NCBI GenBank assembly: GCA_038373865.1 | Contig: JAXGGA010004478.1 | Span: forward strand, 23,955 to 87,954 | Source: Uloborus plumipes | Lineage: Eukaryota; Arthropoda; Arachnida; Araneae; Uloboridae | Length of the DNA stretch: 64,000 nucleotides | Direction: 5' to 3' | Part shown: piece after piece, positions 43,571-55,665 of the stretch | Position numbering within the stretch: position 1 is the stretch's first letter | Layout: each line of letters opens with the position of its first letter | Notes under the pieces: model-generated | What the model was told of the DNA's origin: nothing | Database searches by the model: none | The model's input: only the letters and a program-made list of their open reading frames with translations | Translations under genes and position numbers: made by a program

Positions 43571-44295
43571 ACGTGGGGCACATGCAGATTGAATTTGAAC
43601 ATCAATCCTGGTTGTTGCCTGGATGTATTTAGCAGCTCTTCCACAAAAACCTGATAAACTGTTTTCATGACATTTATGTGTGTTCTTCAGGAACATGTAG
43701 TATAGTGACAACATTAGATGTTGTATCCTCTCCCTGATAGTGGACTCCTGTACAAATGCAGACAATTCAAGTGCATTGTGTTTGTTGTTTTTAAAGCAAT
43801 TTTACTCCTGTTAGCAGGATTTTGTTTCAACTGGTGACAAGATTTTATATTGTGGGTGATTTTATTTTAACTGCAAAATTAAAGGGTGTTTTTAAAATTT
43901 GCAATGTTATTGCATTTAATCAAACATGTTGGATGATCATTGTACATTTCCATTACAAACTTCATTATGATAGCGGAACTACTTAACGTTTTCGTATTCA
44001 GTTAATGGTTTTAATCGAACATCTATTTTTTTTTTCTTCAATCTATTACTAGATTTTCATAACGCATTTTAAAACTGAAGCCTTGATTTAAGAATGATTT
44101 TAATCAGTTTTCCTGTACATAAGCATTTTAAATGTAAAGCATCCTTTAATATTGCTCTTCAACCATGTTGCATTTTATACACAAAATTTAATCATTAGAC
44201 CAAACTTCAATGTGTTGTGTATTTATAAATGGCTTTTGTGGTATGTAAAATGATGTAGTAAATTGTCTTAAAAATAAAATTATTTTGAAAAAAGT
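43571..44295 (+). other. Ldb1 3' UTR
   Basis: AT-rich sequence following the stop, up to the probable poly(A) signal. No open frame or repeat. Confidence 0.7.
44273..44278 (+). terminator. Poly(A) signal AATAAA for Ldb1
   Basis: The first strong AATAAA after the stop, preceded by a T/G-rich stretch. Cleavage is expected about 15-25 bases downstream. Another AATAAA near 44447 could give a longer form. Confidence 0.6.
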
Positions 44296-45299
44296 ATGTC
44301 TTAACACTGTTGAATTTTAAACAAATTTTTTATTACCTAACTTCGGAAAAGTTGAATAGCAAGACATTTGAATTTTTATCACAATTGGCTTTTTAATTAC
44401 TCATTTGTTTGTTTTTCTTAGAAATGGTATTGTTTATTAAATTTTAAATAAAAATATTTTCAATTTAAAAGAAGCCAATTGTGATACTGAATCAAAAACA
44501 TTCTTTAAACAGTTAACTTCAGATTATCAGCAGAATAGGGTGATATGATAATCCGCTGAAAAGGTTTAAAAAAAAATTGTGTATGGAAAAGCTTAAATTG
44601 ATAACTATTGAATACATTTAAATTTAAAATGATAGTCTTTTGAAAATGTAAGTAAAAGTTGTGTTTATTCTCTTGTTCTGTAGAATTCTCAAAAATGTAT
44701 TTTAATAACACCTCCAATTTGAGATAAGTGAAATGTCAAAAATAGTGGCGCACGGAGGATTGTTTCCTGAGAGAGGCTAAATGGCCCTCCTTCGGAATTT
44801 TTCAAATTTAAGTCCTAAAGAAAAAACTGCAGTCCTGTTTGGTGAAATTAAGAAGGGGGTTGGGGACTATCTCTCGAAAATTTCCAAAAATCAAATCCAT
44901 AAAACGCATTTTAGGCAGTTAGGTTTAATCAAGGGAGTTATCTTCCTGCTTCTGGGAGGGGCTTAAGATCTTAGCTCCCCCTTAACCTGTTGGCGCGCAA
45001 ACAGTCTGGTCAAAAGACAGAAATATATTGATGTATAGTAGCATATATTTAAGTGACTTCCAACTTTCAAAATAATTCGAAAATATTTATTGGATGCAAA
45101 AGTTGATCTTAAATACGATATGCAAATTTCCACTAAGTCTGCGTTTAATGTTGGAATATCTCCAAACATTTTGTGGTTTTTACTCATACAGATTGCAGAC
45201 ATTAAGGAAATTCAATTTTAAGAACTAGGGAATTTGTTTTAAGTTTAAAAATTGTTCTGTACTATAAAACAAATTTCGTAGAGGGAAAATGTCAGATGT
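44296..45299. other. Intergenic, possible unassigned repeat
   Basis: The interval 44740-44995 (GTGGCGCACGGAGGATTG to GTTGGCGCGC) differs in composition from its flanks and may be an old repeat. It has no second copy in the window that I can see. Confidence 0.35.
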
Positions 45300-45305
45300 T
45301 AGTTT

Positions 45306-46246
45306 CAGGGTGTCCGCGCATATAGAAAGTCAGGGAAAGTCATGGATTTCAAATATGATCGAAATTGGTCATGGAAAGTCATGGATTTCAGCGAAAAATG
45401 TCCAAAAGTCATGGAAACTGACTGTTTATCATGGATTTTAGCGCTCCGGACCGATTGAAATTTTTCCCGCGATCTGCGAAGAACGAAAACACTTCCGCCG
45501 TCATTCTCCTTCGTTATTGGGTGCAATCTGATTTGTCAATTACAATTTCCAACAAGTTGCATTGTGTTGACCAATTAGATGAATTCTCAACGTTAAAACC
45601 GTGAGCGGCGAATTTTGTGTAACTGCGCATGTGCGCGGACTCAGTCATCTGATAAAATATGACTTTGAACGACAAAAAGATAGACTATGGTTTTTTCCCC
45701 GGCAGAGGCAGATTTGCCTTTTACATTTGGTCTCCTCCCCCCCCCTACCCGCTTCATTTGATTCTTTTTCTTTTAAAACTTGTTTGAATCTTTTTCTTTC
45801 GAGGAGTTTTATGCAAAAGAATAACAAATTAAAAAACAATGTTGAATTTTAAAGAATCGTGTAGGTAGGGGGGGGGGGATGGGCAGGAACTCAAAGAGTT
45901 CCGTTTTGAAGTCAGATTTCGCCTCACTCATATCAGGATCTAAACTTAGAGTAAAATTTATGGACAGACAATTCATTGCTACATGAAAGTACGTTTGAGG
46001 ACAAGTACGGTGGGGAGGAGGGTGTCGGTAGGAAAAGATCGTTTTTTGACCTCAAAAGCGAACGGACTTCTGTTGCTGTGAAACGCAGTCGCCATGTTTG
46101 GTCATTTGCTTTGCAAGATAGAATATTAAGTGCATAATTTTCCAAAAACAAAGCAGAGTTCGTTTTTTTTTTTAGTCATGGAAAATAGTTTGCAAAAGTC
46201 AGGGAAAGTCATGGAATTGAAAAGTCCAGGTTGAGCAGATACCCTG
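45306..46246. mobile_element. TIR element flanked by 6-bp repeats
   Basis: CAGGGTGTCCGCGCA at the left pairs loosely with TGAGCAGATACCCTG at the right. Both ends then share AAAGTCAGGGAAAGTCATGG, which is present as a direct repeat. TAGTTT flanks the element at 45300-45305 and 46247-46252. The interior repeats AAAGTCATGGA words. No transposase seen and the superfamily is not assigned. Confidence 0.65.
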
Positions 46247-46252
46247 TAGTTT

Positions 46253-47941
46253 GATACTGAAGAATGATTTTCAGGCAGCTTGACTTAATATTTTTTGCTC
46301 AGATGTTTGGAAATGGATTTTTTTTTTTTTTTTTTTTGTGATTTGGTTTGCGATATGAAAGTCATTAACATCATAAATTTAATAGGTAAAACACTTTTAA
46401 ATTGCTAAAATCGTAATGAAAGTGTTTAATTGAACCTATATACAAAAAGTCTAAGGAATTTCTAAGAACTTAAAATTTAGTCATTTTGCTTAGATATAAT
46501 TGTAGCAGCTCAAATTAATTGCTGCCTTTATTCGTACACTTGAATGCTGAACATCTATTCGGCATTCTTGAGTTTCATCAGCTGAAAACACCTAAATACG
46601 AAGTGAATGGTAATCCAACGTTTCGTAACAATCGGTCACCAAATGGCGGCAAGGCGAAGTTCAAGAGAGAATCATTTTCTCCTTCGAAGTTCCGTAGGGT
46701 GATCTATCTAATTAGCGCAACAAGTGAGCATTTCCAGTGTTTGCGAGTTGCATAAATTGTTCAACTTTCTTCTCCAGAAAGCCTTAATTTTTGCAATTGA
46801 CAAAATAAGAGGGAAGAGGCACGGGCCATGGAAGATGAGATATGGTCATCAGTCATTTAAATGACCATATATCATTTAAATTGTTTGACAATGTTAAAAA
46901 CAATAATAGAGCGAAAGTTAGTCCTTCGAACTTATAGCTTGGCAGAATCAAAAATTGGTGCTGGCATTTTTGCACAGAATCAGCAACATTGCACATTTGA
47001 AAAGAGAAAGGAATAAAACAATATATTTCTATCCAAAAAAGAGAAAATCATGACAGCTATACGAACCTTGATACAGTCAAACTTTCAAAAATGAAAATAT
47101 CATAAAATCATGTTTACTGTGATGTGCCAACTAAAACTTACTTTTGAAGCAGGAAAAATAGTAAATTGAGCAATTTGAAGTAGAAAACCTCAATTTAGAG
47201 CAGTGAAACTTTAAATTTTTTTTTTGCTAAGTCACTTCAAATATTTCAGGAAAACTTAAGATTGCGCATATTGTTCGTTCTCAAAGCGTAATATTCTAAA
47301 AAAAACTTCAGGATTTAAAAGTCTTTCCCACAAGGAAGAAATAAGACTAATTTAACAGCTGCATTAATGAAGTACTTAAGCCTATATTTAAGAAAATAAT
47401 TTACATTCAATTATGGGTATAATTTGGCAGAGGTAAATGTCAGCACTTGCCTTCCACTTTTTAAAAAACTGGGCGCTAAGTTTTATTTTGCCTCCTTATT
47501 TTTTAAGCAAAGAATTGAGTGCTAACAAAATAATACATGATTTTCATTACTAATAATATATTTATTCTTAGTAACAAAATTGTTATAATATATGTTGTCC
47601 TTCTATACAGCCGTCAATTATGAACGGAAACTTTCAGCCTAAATAATCGTAACTGCAACAGTCAGGTAATTGCACAGTGAATTTCGAAGTTTTATTTTGA
47701 CAAACTTTCAAGCATAAGTGATGACTAGGTTCTGGTAAAATTTGGTACTTATCTCACAAGAAAATCCTCAAATTTTTAAAGTAGTAGTTTCTAAAAAACA
47801 GAAGAAAGTGAAATAATTTACCCTCTTTGGTGCCACAAAATTATGTTGGCTAGCTCTAGACCTGCAAGACCTTCTGTTAACCAGGCCATGGTTGGTCACA
47901 ATGGCCTTTAATTTAGGAAATTTTTTAGAATAGAGCACTAG
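46253..47941. other. Intergenic, nothing recognised
   Basis: A long T run near 46318-46338 and a small palindrome, TGGTCATCAGTCATTTAAAT, near 46845. No gene seen. Confidence 0.45.
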
Positions 47942-48658
47942 TTCCTATTACATCAACATCTATGGAGTGAGGTTTTAAGTGGGGTTCCCCAAGGATCAGT
48001 TTTAGGTCTCCTTTTGTTTATTATTTTTATGAACGATATTCATGAAAATGTTTCTGGAAACATGAATTGTTTTGCTGATGATGTAAAAATTATGGGGGTT
48101 GTAGAAAACTACGAACAAGTAAATAAGCTGCAACAGGATTTGGATCATATTACTAAATGGGCAGACAAGTGGGGTATGGCAGTTAATGTTGAGAAATGTC
48201 AAATGCTGCATTTAGGTCATGCAAATAAGCATACAAGCTGTTATTTACAGGGTTCAGTCATTAGTAAGGCAGATAATGTTATTGATCTAGGTGTCTTAAT
48301 AAATCAGGACTTCAAGTTCAGCCAACTGTGCAGCATAGCTAGTAACAAAGCCAATAGGATGCTTGGGTTTATTAATAAGGGCAAAGGAGCCCTTGAGCAA
48401 AGGAGAACCAGAGGAGATATGATTCAGTTATTTAAATTTATTAAAATGAATGATGTAGCAGGGTTGGATTTTTGCACGGAAAGCAGGATAAGGGGTCATT
48501 GTTTTAAGCTGTTTAAACCTCAGGCTAACCTGGAAATTCGAAAAAATTACTACTTTAGCAGGGTAGTGGGAACTTGGAACAGTTTACCGGAAGAGGCGGT
48601 AAGGAGTAATGGAGTAGATAGCTTTAAGAGGGCCATTGATCTTCATTGGGGTCTTTAA
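47942..48658 (+). pseudogene. CR1-like LINE reverse transcriptase, C-terminal fragment
   Basis: The frame opens after an in-frame TAG and reads LSGVPQGSVLGLLLFIIFMN (RT block B), then NCFADDVKIMG (the catalytic F/YADD block). QDLDHITKWADKWGMAVNVE, KCQMLHLGH and VIDLGVLI follow. After GFINKGKGALEQRRTRGDMI the usual stretch of several dozen residues in the thumb region is missing, and the frame resumes with IQLFKFIKMNDV. It ends NSLPEEAVRSNGVDSFKRAI...LHWGL and a stop. The 5' half is absent, so this is a 5'-truncated, internally deleted copy. Confidence 0.88.
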
Positions 48659-48722
48659 TTTGACTAGGACCAGCTCAGTTGGGCCCAGAGCCTGCTGCTG
48701 GTCGTCGCATTTGTATTTGTAT
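48659..48722 (+). repeat. LINE 3' UTR and short-repeat tail
   Basis: The sequence after the stop ends GTCGTCGCATTTGTATTTGTA. A short tandem tail instead of poly-A is typical of CR1-type elements. Confidence 0.6.
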
Positions 48723-51700
48723 CCCTAATGTCACCACAGCAGACCCCAAGTAAAAATAGCAGAAAATTTCGTAAAAAACTAGGAATTAACATTAAATATC
48801 TGAGAATGCAAAAAACAAGAAATAAAACTTTACTTAAATTTATTTTCAGTAGAAAAGTTTACTATAAAGCGTTTAAAAATAACGATCTTAACCCTGTCAT
48901 TGCACACACACAAATTAGATCTCCCTTCCGTGAAACCAGTTTTATGAAATAAATTGTCTTCTGTATAGTATCATTATTTTCAGGAAGACATTTATTATTT
49001 TTAAAAGGTGTTTTTGAGTTGCATCGTTATTGAAGCAGCCCAGCAAATCCACTGAAGGAATGATACATAACATCTAAATATCAAGCCTCTATGTATAAGT
49101 ACCGTATTAATTGCAACTATTTCATCTAAAAAGAAATGTCAATTAAAAATAATGATTAAAATAAACTTTAGAAACAACTACTGCTAAGAGATTATTAGCA
49201 GCTATTTCTGAAAGTTACTATAATATTAATTCCGACAATAATCGAAAGGAAATTTCTAAATTCTGCGTTATTTCTAAGCGGTCTCCCTTGGCTACTTTGA
49301 TTTTTAAGTCTCTCGGGGATTATGTACAAAATTATGTAGTTCTTTTAAAATCCAATCAGTTTTTTCCAGTGTTGGCTGCTGTCCAGGAAAAAGTAACATT
49401 TTGTCAGTAAAATGATCAACCCTAGTTGAAAATATTTTTCATCTCAAATCAGTAGTTAATAATTTAATAACAGCTAAAATCTATCTGAATTAGAAAAAAA
49501 TAAATAAAAATATTAATTTTACTAGCTTATATAACTTCTAACTATAAAAAAAAGAAATATTTGTAGGATGCAAAAAGAGGATTGAAATGTCAAACACAGT
49601 AGGCAATTTTTAATGAAATGAAAAGTTGAAATGTTTCAAAAAATAAAGTTTAATCATAGTGAAAATTCTATTCAAGCACTCAACATCTTCAAAACTTCAT
49701 GAAAATAATATCCATGCTTAAAATAAATCAAAAATTTAAGGAATAAAAAATATGTAAAGACAAGCAAGAGATGTAATTTCCAGCGAAGTGTGTACTAAAT
49801 TTTAAAATAATTTGAATAAAGTTTCAGCATAGTTACTGGACAGTCAAAAAAATAAAGCAACAGGGAAAGAAAAACCAGGAAATATAAAGATATTAAACTT
49901 ATGTTAGTTCCTTAATTAAGATACATTTACAGTCTATTTCAGCAAATGTAAGGACAATTTTGTGAGATGCAAGTTTGATTAATGGGGAGACTGGAGGGGA
50001 TTTGTATAAAAAATAAAATAAATCAGCAGTTTTGTTTTTTGCAACAGAAAACAACAACACAGCCAAATCAAAACACGCTGCTCATCTTGAAAAATAGCAT
50101 CTTTTGCAGAACTAATCCATGGTAAGAAATATATTTCGGATCAGCGGTTGCATTCTTTATTCGCAGTGAAAGATTGAACAATGCGGAAATTCTCAATGTG
50201 GCAAAGCAAAAACAGAAAATTAACACTAAGTTTGAAGGGTCAAGGTAAAAAGCAGAAAAAAAAGATAAGTTAAAGAAAGTATGAAAAATAAGAACTCTTT
50301 GGGATCTGCTACAGATAACAAGAATTGCATTCAGTAGGGAGTTTTCAATTCTACAGCATCAATTTAGGGTATGGAACTCCCAACCCCTGAGTCCCCTCCT
50401 ATCTAACGTTACCAAAGGTCGCTTTGAAACCTTTAGCTTTCAGGCTTTTTATTTCTGAAATTGTTTACGAGAGGGCCAAGGTAAAAAGCAGAAAAAAAAA
50501 GATAAGTTAAAGAAAGTATGAAAAATAGGTACTCTTCGGGATCTGCTACAGATAACAAGAATTGCATTTAGTAGGGAGTTTTCGGTTCATTAACATCAAT
50601 TTAGGGTATGGAACTCTCAACCCCTGAGTTCCCTCCTATCTAACGTTACCAAAGGTAGCTTTGAAACCTTTAGCTTTCAGACTTTTTATTTCTAAAATTG
50701 TTTACGAGAGAACCCTTTTTCTCTTCCCTAAGGTCTCGACATAAATGCAAAGATTGCGTTTTTTCTCTTTTTTTCCCAAATATTTTTGGAGATAGCAACC
50801 CGTAGCCAGATACTTTTTTTAAAGATAACCTAAGAGGGGTTTTTAACTCATCACGTTTCTCGATATAGAATCAAAAATTTACAGAAAGAAAACTTTTTTT
50901 TTCCACTTCCTTAACTTCAATAAAGTTAGCTTAAAATTAAGTGTTTGAAGCTCCTATTTCCAAAGATTTTCGGAAAGAGCCCTTGACCTAACATCACCAA
51001 AGACGGACTAAAATTATGAAAACAATTCCAGAGGAAATCAATGCTTCCTTTTCTCCAACAAAAATTGCATTAAATTTCATTTTGATGTGATTTTTCAACA
51101 TTTCAATGTGGAGGGTCCAGAACCCTCTATGACTTTTGTCTTCAAACACCACCATTGCCAAACAGACTACAACTGCATTTTAAAGACTTCAATTAAAAAA
51201 CTTTTCTACTGGAAGTACCTTCGATGTCACCAAATGCAAGCTAAAATTACGTTTTAGGGCTTGTTACTACTAGTATCTATCTTTCCTTCAAAGAAATTAA
51301 TTTCACAAAAAGTATATTCATATTACTTATTTCACGTTTTATAAATTCACCTTATATCTGCTTTGAAAAAAACTTGAAGGCAATTTAGTAAGGGCGACAG
51401 ATTTAAGTCTTTGCCCCCACCTAAGAAAAATCAAAGATCAAGCATTGATTTTGGAAACAGCAAACCATAAGAGAACTTTCTACAGGCTGTGGTGTAAAAG
51501 TAAACCATCTTGTCAAAACTAACTTGCATCTCAGTTACTTAAAATCTGTTTCTCATAGTGTATCTAGTTAATATTACATCTATGGTTGCTTCTTCAGGGG
51601 TTCCGATTCCCCTAAGAGTGATAGCACAGACCAATCCCCTTGACTCACGCCTCCTACTAACAAGATTTTCCTTTAAATTAATCTGACCTCATCCATTGGC

Positions 51701-51899
51701 CTCTTTTGGAACTTTTTCTTCCTTTGCCAAACAACAAAAAAAAAGATGGCATTAAGACTGACACATTTTATTACAACTTAATTTTAATTCAGTTTTCTTC
51801 TCTTAAATACCCAGATCTACAGATTTATCTTTTTCTCTAATTATCTTTAAAATCAGCTTGTAAATATTTCAAGAAAAGAGTTTATTTATGAAAGGTAAA
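48723..51899. other. Intergenic, with a tandem duplication
   Basis: Contains the duplicated block 50236-50712. Sequence after 50720 includes degraded GCGTTTTTTCTC / AACCC words reminiscent of the repeats at 58600-59370. No gene seen. Confidence 0.45.
50236..50712 (+). repeat. Direct duplication, 236-bp period
   Basis: CAAGGTAAAAAGCAG at 50241 recurs at 50477. Both units continue through GGGATCTGCTACAG, GGGTATGGAACTC and GTTACCAAAGGT to TTGTTTACGAGAG, with few differences. Confidence 0.92.
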
Positions 51900-53594
51900 A
51901 TAAAAACAGAACTTTTATTTATTATCAATTATTACATTTTGTTTTTTTTTTCCTCTACATATATTTTGTCCAACAATAAATAGCATACTTCTGTAGAGTT
52001 CAATAATAGATTTTTCTAACAATCAAAATCAAGTTTGGGTTAAAAAGCAATTTTTGAAACAATTGTAATAATGATTCGTGTCCTCCCTCCCTTTAATTGC
52101 AACTATGAAGTTAATTTCACTCATAAGAAAAAAAGAAATAAGACTATCAACTGTAACAATGAATTAGGATGTCATTACCTTTTTATTAAAATTAACTTCA
52201 TACAATCTGACTTATTTTTCATTTTCATTTTCTACAATTTACTTTGAAATATACAATACTGAAAATAAGGTAGCAAATCACTTAATTTCACTTTATATTA
52301 CACTGACGGAAATAGGTATAAAACTCATTTTGTCTACATTCCATGAAATGTAAACTACAATAATATTTTTCACTTATATATAAGACAACTACATCAAAGG
52401 TTTCATGTATCAAAGTGATGGCACACAAATTAAAGATAGAATGAAGTTTCAATTTAAATGCAATCTTTGTTGAAAGCATGTTTGCCTTCAAAAAATAAAA
52501 CTTACAGTATAAATACATTTATCAGGTAACCACCGATTATATAAAAAAATTGTAAAATTGGAACGTATGTGGGTAAGAAAGAAATATAAATTATTAGAAA
52601 AACCTTAATTTAAAATGGATTTAAAAAATGCATTTCTTTCTTTATGCAGTCATGTGTCCTCTTTATTGCTATTTATTACATTACACTACAATGGTTTCAA
52701 CAAGTAAATAGCTTGTATTCGAAATACAGTTTATGAAATTTCACATGCACACCACACTGAACGAGACATTTTAAATAGGCCCCTCCCCTCCCCCGGTCAT
52801 ATTTCCAGTCGAAGAAACGGAAAAACTAGCTTCATACATGAGGAAAGGCAATCTGACTCACAATAACAAGTACTTTATTTCTTGACTGAATGGACGATCG
52901 TCTCCACCACCGCGAAAGTGATATTTTAAATATAAATGTAAAGGAATAAAAAGTCAAAGTAAATAAAATGAGAAAATGCTAATAAACATGCATTAAAAAA
53001 ATTAACAGCTCCCACTAAAGTCAATAATTTTCATGACGATGGATACTTAAGAGGCACTTTAAACACTGTGAGGAAAGCCAATTTGGAAAATTTTAATTTT
53101 ATAATAACATTAAAAAAAATTAAAAGCATCTATCACGCTAAATAAAGTTAATACTGACTGATAAGCATATTAAAAGATTAATCTGCAATGCATTCATTGA
53201 TTTTCAAGCCTGAGCATCTCACGAGAAGCTAAAATTTCAAGTATTTGCGAGAGAGAAGCAAAATTGATCAAAAAGAATCTTTCTACATATAAAACATAAA
53301 ATAAACTCTAAAATAACAAATATGTATAAAACATAAAATATATATAAATATTCACAAAGAGCTAAAACTGCATAATTTCATATATAAAAGAACTCACTAT
53401 AAACAATGAGAATCGGAGCTTAACCAAATGCACTGAATGGTAGAGCGACGAGTGGAAAGACACTCCAGGCAAATGAAGAGCTGATCTGGAAACCAGATGC
53501 CATGAACAGAGAAAGTTTCTCCCAGCTGCATAAGATATATAAAAGAGGCCACAGGCACTGATCTCTTAAGTGAGTGAGCGAGTCACGGGGTTCA
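51900..53594 (-). other. Presumed 3' UTR of the minus-strand gene
   Basis: Sequence downstream of the stop on the minus strand. Minus-strand AATAAA signals occur at 52874-52879, 52672-52677 and 52662-52667, and further on near 51913. Which is used cannot be decided, so the left boundary is approximate. Confidence 0.45.
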
Positions 53595-53759
53595 TCACAC
53601 GCTCTCGGCCGGACTCTGAAATTCGCTGAGTGCCTTGATTGGAGCGATGTGTTTCTTCTGAGATCCTTTCCTCACTTTAGCACGTACCTCCTCAGGCTTC
53701 TCCCTGCGGACGAGGGGCTTCTTTTCGGGGGCTTTCATCTTCCAGACAACGATTGGTGA
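53595..53759 (-). CDS. Last coding exon of an unrecognised minus-strand gene
   Basis: After a good acceptor (TTCTTCTCCAG on the minus strand), 54 codons run to a TGA at 53595-53597. They read SPIVVWKMKAPEKKPLVRRE, then KPEEVRAKVRKGSQKKHIAP and ...ALSEFQSPAESV. The exon is markedly richer in G and C than its surroundings, as expected for a conserved coding exon. The two other frames from the upstream exon hit stops quickly. The tail is highly basic with no domain I recognise. It could be a cytoskeletal or muscle protein tail, but I have no evidence for a function. Confidence 0.7.
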   Translation of the reverse strand, partial: SPIVVWKMKAPEKKPLVRREKPEEVRAKVRKGSQKKHIAPIKALSEFQSPAESV

Positions 53760-53924
53760 CTGGAGAAGAATTTAAAAGTTGGAATCAAGAACACTAATTC
53801 ATTTTCAAACATTTCTTTCAAGTACAGGCATGCATTACAAAAATGTAACAGGGTGGGGAAGAGCAGTTATATGTACTTTACAAACATTAATTTATGAATG
53901 ATTGTAACACACAGCCATAACATA

Positions 53925-54576
53925 CAGGGTGTCCACTCTAATCGTGGACCAATAGCTAATTTCTAAACCGTTAGAGATAAGCATATAGTTTATTTAGGAA
54001 AAAATCTCAAAATTATGAAAGGAATTTTGGGTCTATTCAATGTTTTTCAAAAAATCAAATTTTGAAAGAGTTACGAAATTTAAATTTTTATACAGCCCCC
54101 CAGTCCTATCAATCATCTTTAGTAAAACATTCTTGACACTGTAACGTTTAAAACTAAAAAAAAAATCACTCTTCTACCACAAAAATTGACCGAGTTATGA
54201 CGTTTTGAAAAATCAAGATTTTGCATTGTTTCATGACGTCATCGAGAGATGGCTTAAGGGACCGTATGCGAAATCCTTCAAAATCTTGATTTTTCAAAAC
54301 GTCATAACTCGGTCAATTTTTGTGGTAGAAGAGTGATTTTTTTTTTAGTTTTAAACGTTACAGTGTCAAGAATGTTTTACTAAATATGATTGATAGGACT
54401 GGGGGGCTGTATAAAAATTTAAATTTCATAACTCTTTCAAAATTTGATTTTTTGAAAAACATTGAATAGACCCAAATTCCTTTCATAATTTGGAGATTTT
54501 TTCCTAAATAAACTATATGCTTATCTCTAACGGTTTAGAAATTAGCTATTGGTCCACGATTGGAGTGGACACCCTG
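53925..54576. mobile_element. Palindromic MITE, 652 bp, nearly identical arms
   Basis: CAGGGTGTCCACTC starts the left arm and GAGTGGACACCCTG ends the right, flanked by TA (53923-53924 and 54577-54578). Each arm is about 295 bp. They match almost base for base, leaving a spacer of some 60 bp around 54225-54280. TA duplication and CAGGGTG ends fit the Tc1/mariner superfamily. Confidence 0.92.
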
Positions 54577-55665
54577 TATAATACAACATAATTATTACAT
54601 GATTAACATATGTACACACAAATAGAAAAGGGGTTCTATTAGTATCTAAAGTTCAGAATCTTTGTTTTATAAATTAAATGCTTCTCGATCAAGGCTTAAA
54701 ACATCTTCAAGTTACTTAATAATTAACATTCTATGTTCGATTCCTGTGAAGCTCCTTTTGATTGTGTGGGTAGAGGAAACAGTTTGCCGTACTAAAGGAC
54801 CGATGTTCGATAAATGTTTGGCTAGTTTCGTTAATGATATCAAAGAAATTATTTAAAATTTAAAACTGAATGAATAAAAAATATATATATATATTTCAGT
54901 ACACTAGCTAAAAGAGATGTAAAAAAAGAAGCAATTGTTCCTGGATGAGAAGAAATTATACTTATAATAGTGCCGAACCAAAGAGAAAAAAAAAAACTGA
55001 AAGTTTTATGCATAATTCAGTCAACAAGCAGAAAATGTCGGATGTCTGTGCATCCATAAGCTCAAAATTTTTTTGCATTGAAAAAGGCGTTCCTTGTAAC
55101 GCCGAAACACGTGTCTGCAGCACCCCTGCGTATATGCTTAATTAACGTTGGTTATTTCTTTACAAATTTCTGCACAAAGGTTAATTTTTCAGCTCTGTTG
55201 TTGAAATTGCTTTGAAAGTAAGTCAGTTTATCACCGGATTACCTATTAGGAACCGTTTCCTTATGGCTTATATTAATTACTGGTTATTTAAAATGAACAA
55301 CTAGCTTTTAAGGGAAGTATGGAGCATTTATATGTTCAAATTAGGGTAGACGGACCAGTGAATGATCACCTCCTAAATCTCTTGAAAAAGTAGGGTTTTA
55401 AAACATTTTTCGTGGGTCAATCAGTAAAAGTAACTTCTTTCTACACATTTACAGAAAGAAAATGGTCACAATGTGATGTATTTTTCCTCTGATTGGGGTG
55501 TTCATTCATTTGATTTGCGCACTTTTTTTTTTTTTTTTTTTGTTTCAACCCCCCATAAAACTTCATGCAAAACTGTAAAAGCTCTCCCATTTTTATTTTA
55601 ATAATTGCATATGCCACCTAAAGTTTTTTCACTGTCATGCAGCAAGTACTACTTTTGAATGAAGC
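54577..55665. other. Intron sequence with a ribozyme-like hairpin remnant
   Basis: AT-rich. The only structured word seen is at 55078-55112. A TA-rich tract lies near 54880. Confidence 0.4.
55078..55112 (+). other. Hammerhead-like hairpin, degenerate
   Basis: TTGAAAA, then the perfect stem GGCGTT/AACGCC, then GAAACACGTGT. The layout (CUGANGA, stem II, GAAA) matches hammerhead ribozymes found in Penelope-like and other retroelements. The CUGANGA box is mutated at essential positions, so activity is not expected. Chance is a serious alternative. Confidence 0.3.

Noticed and set aside
43352..43765. A 137-codon minus-strand frame
   Set aside because: It is the shadow of Ldb1 exon 10 and its 3' UTR.
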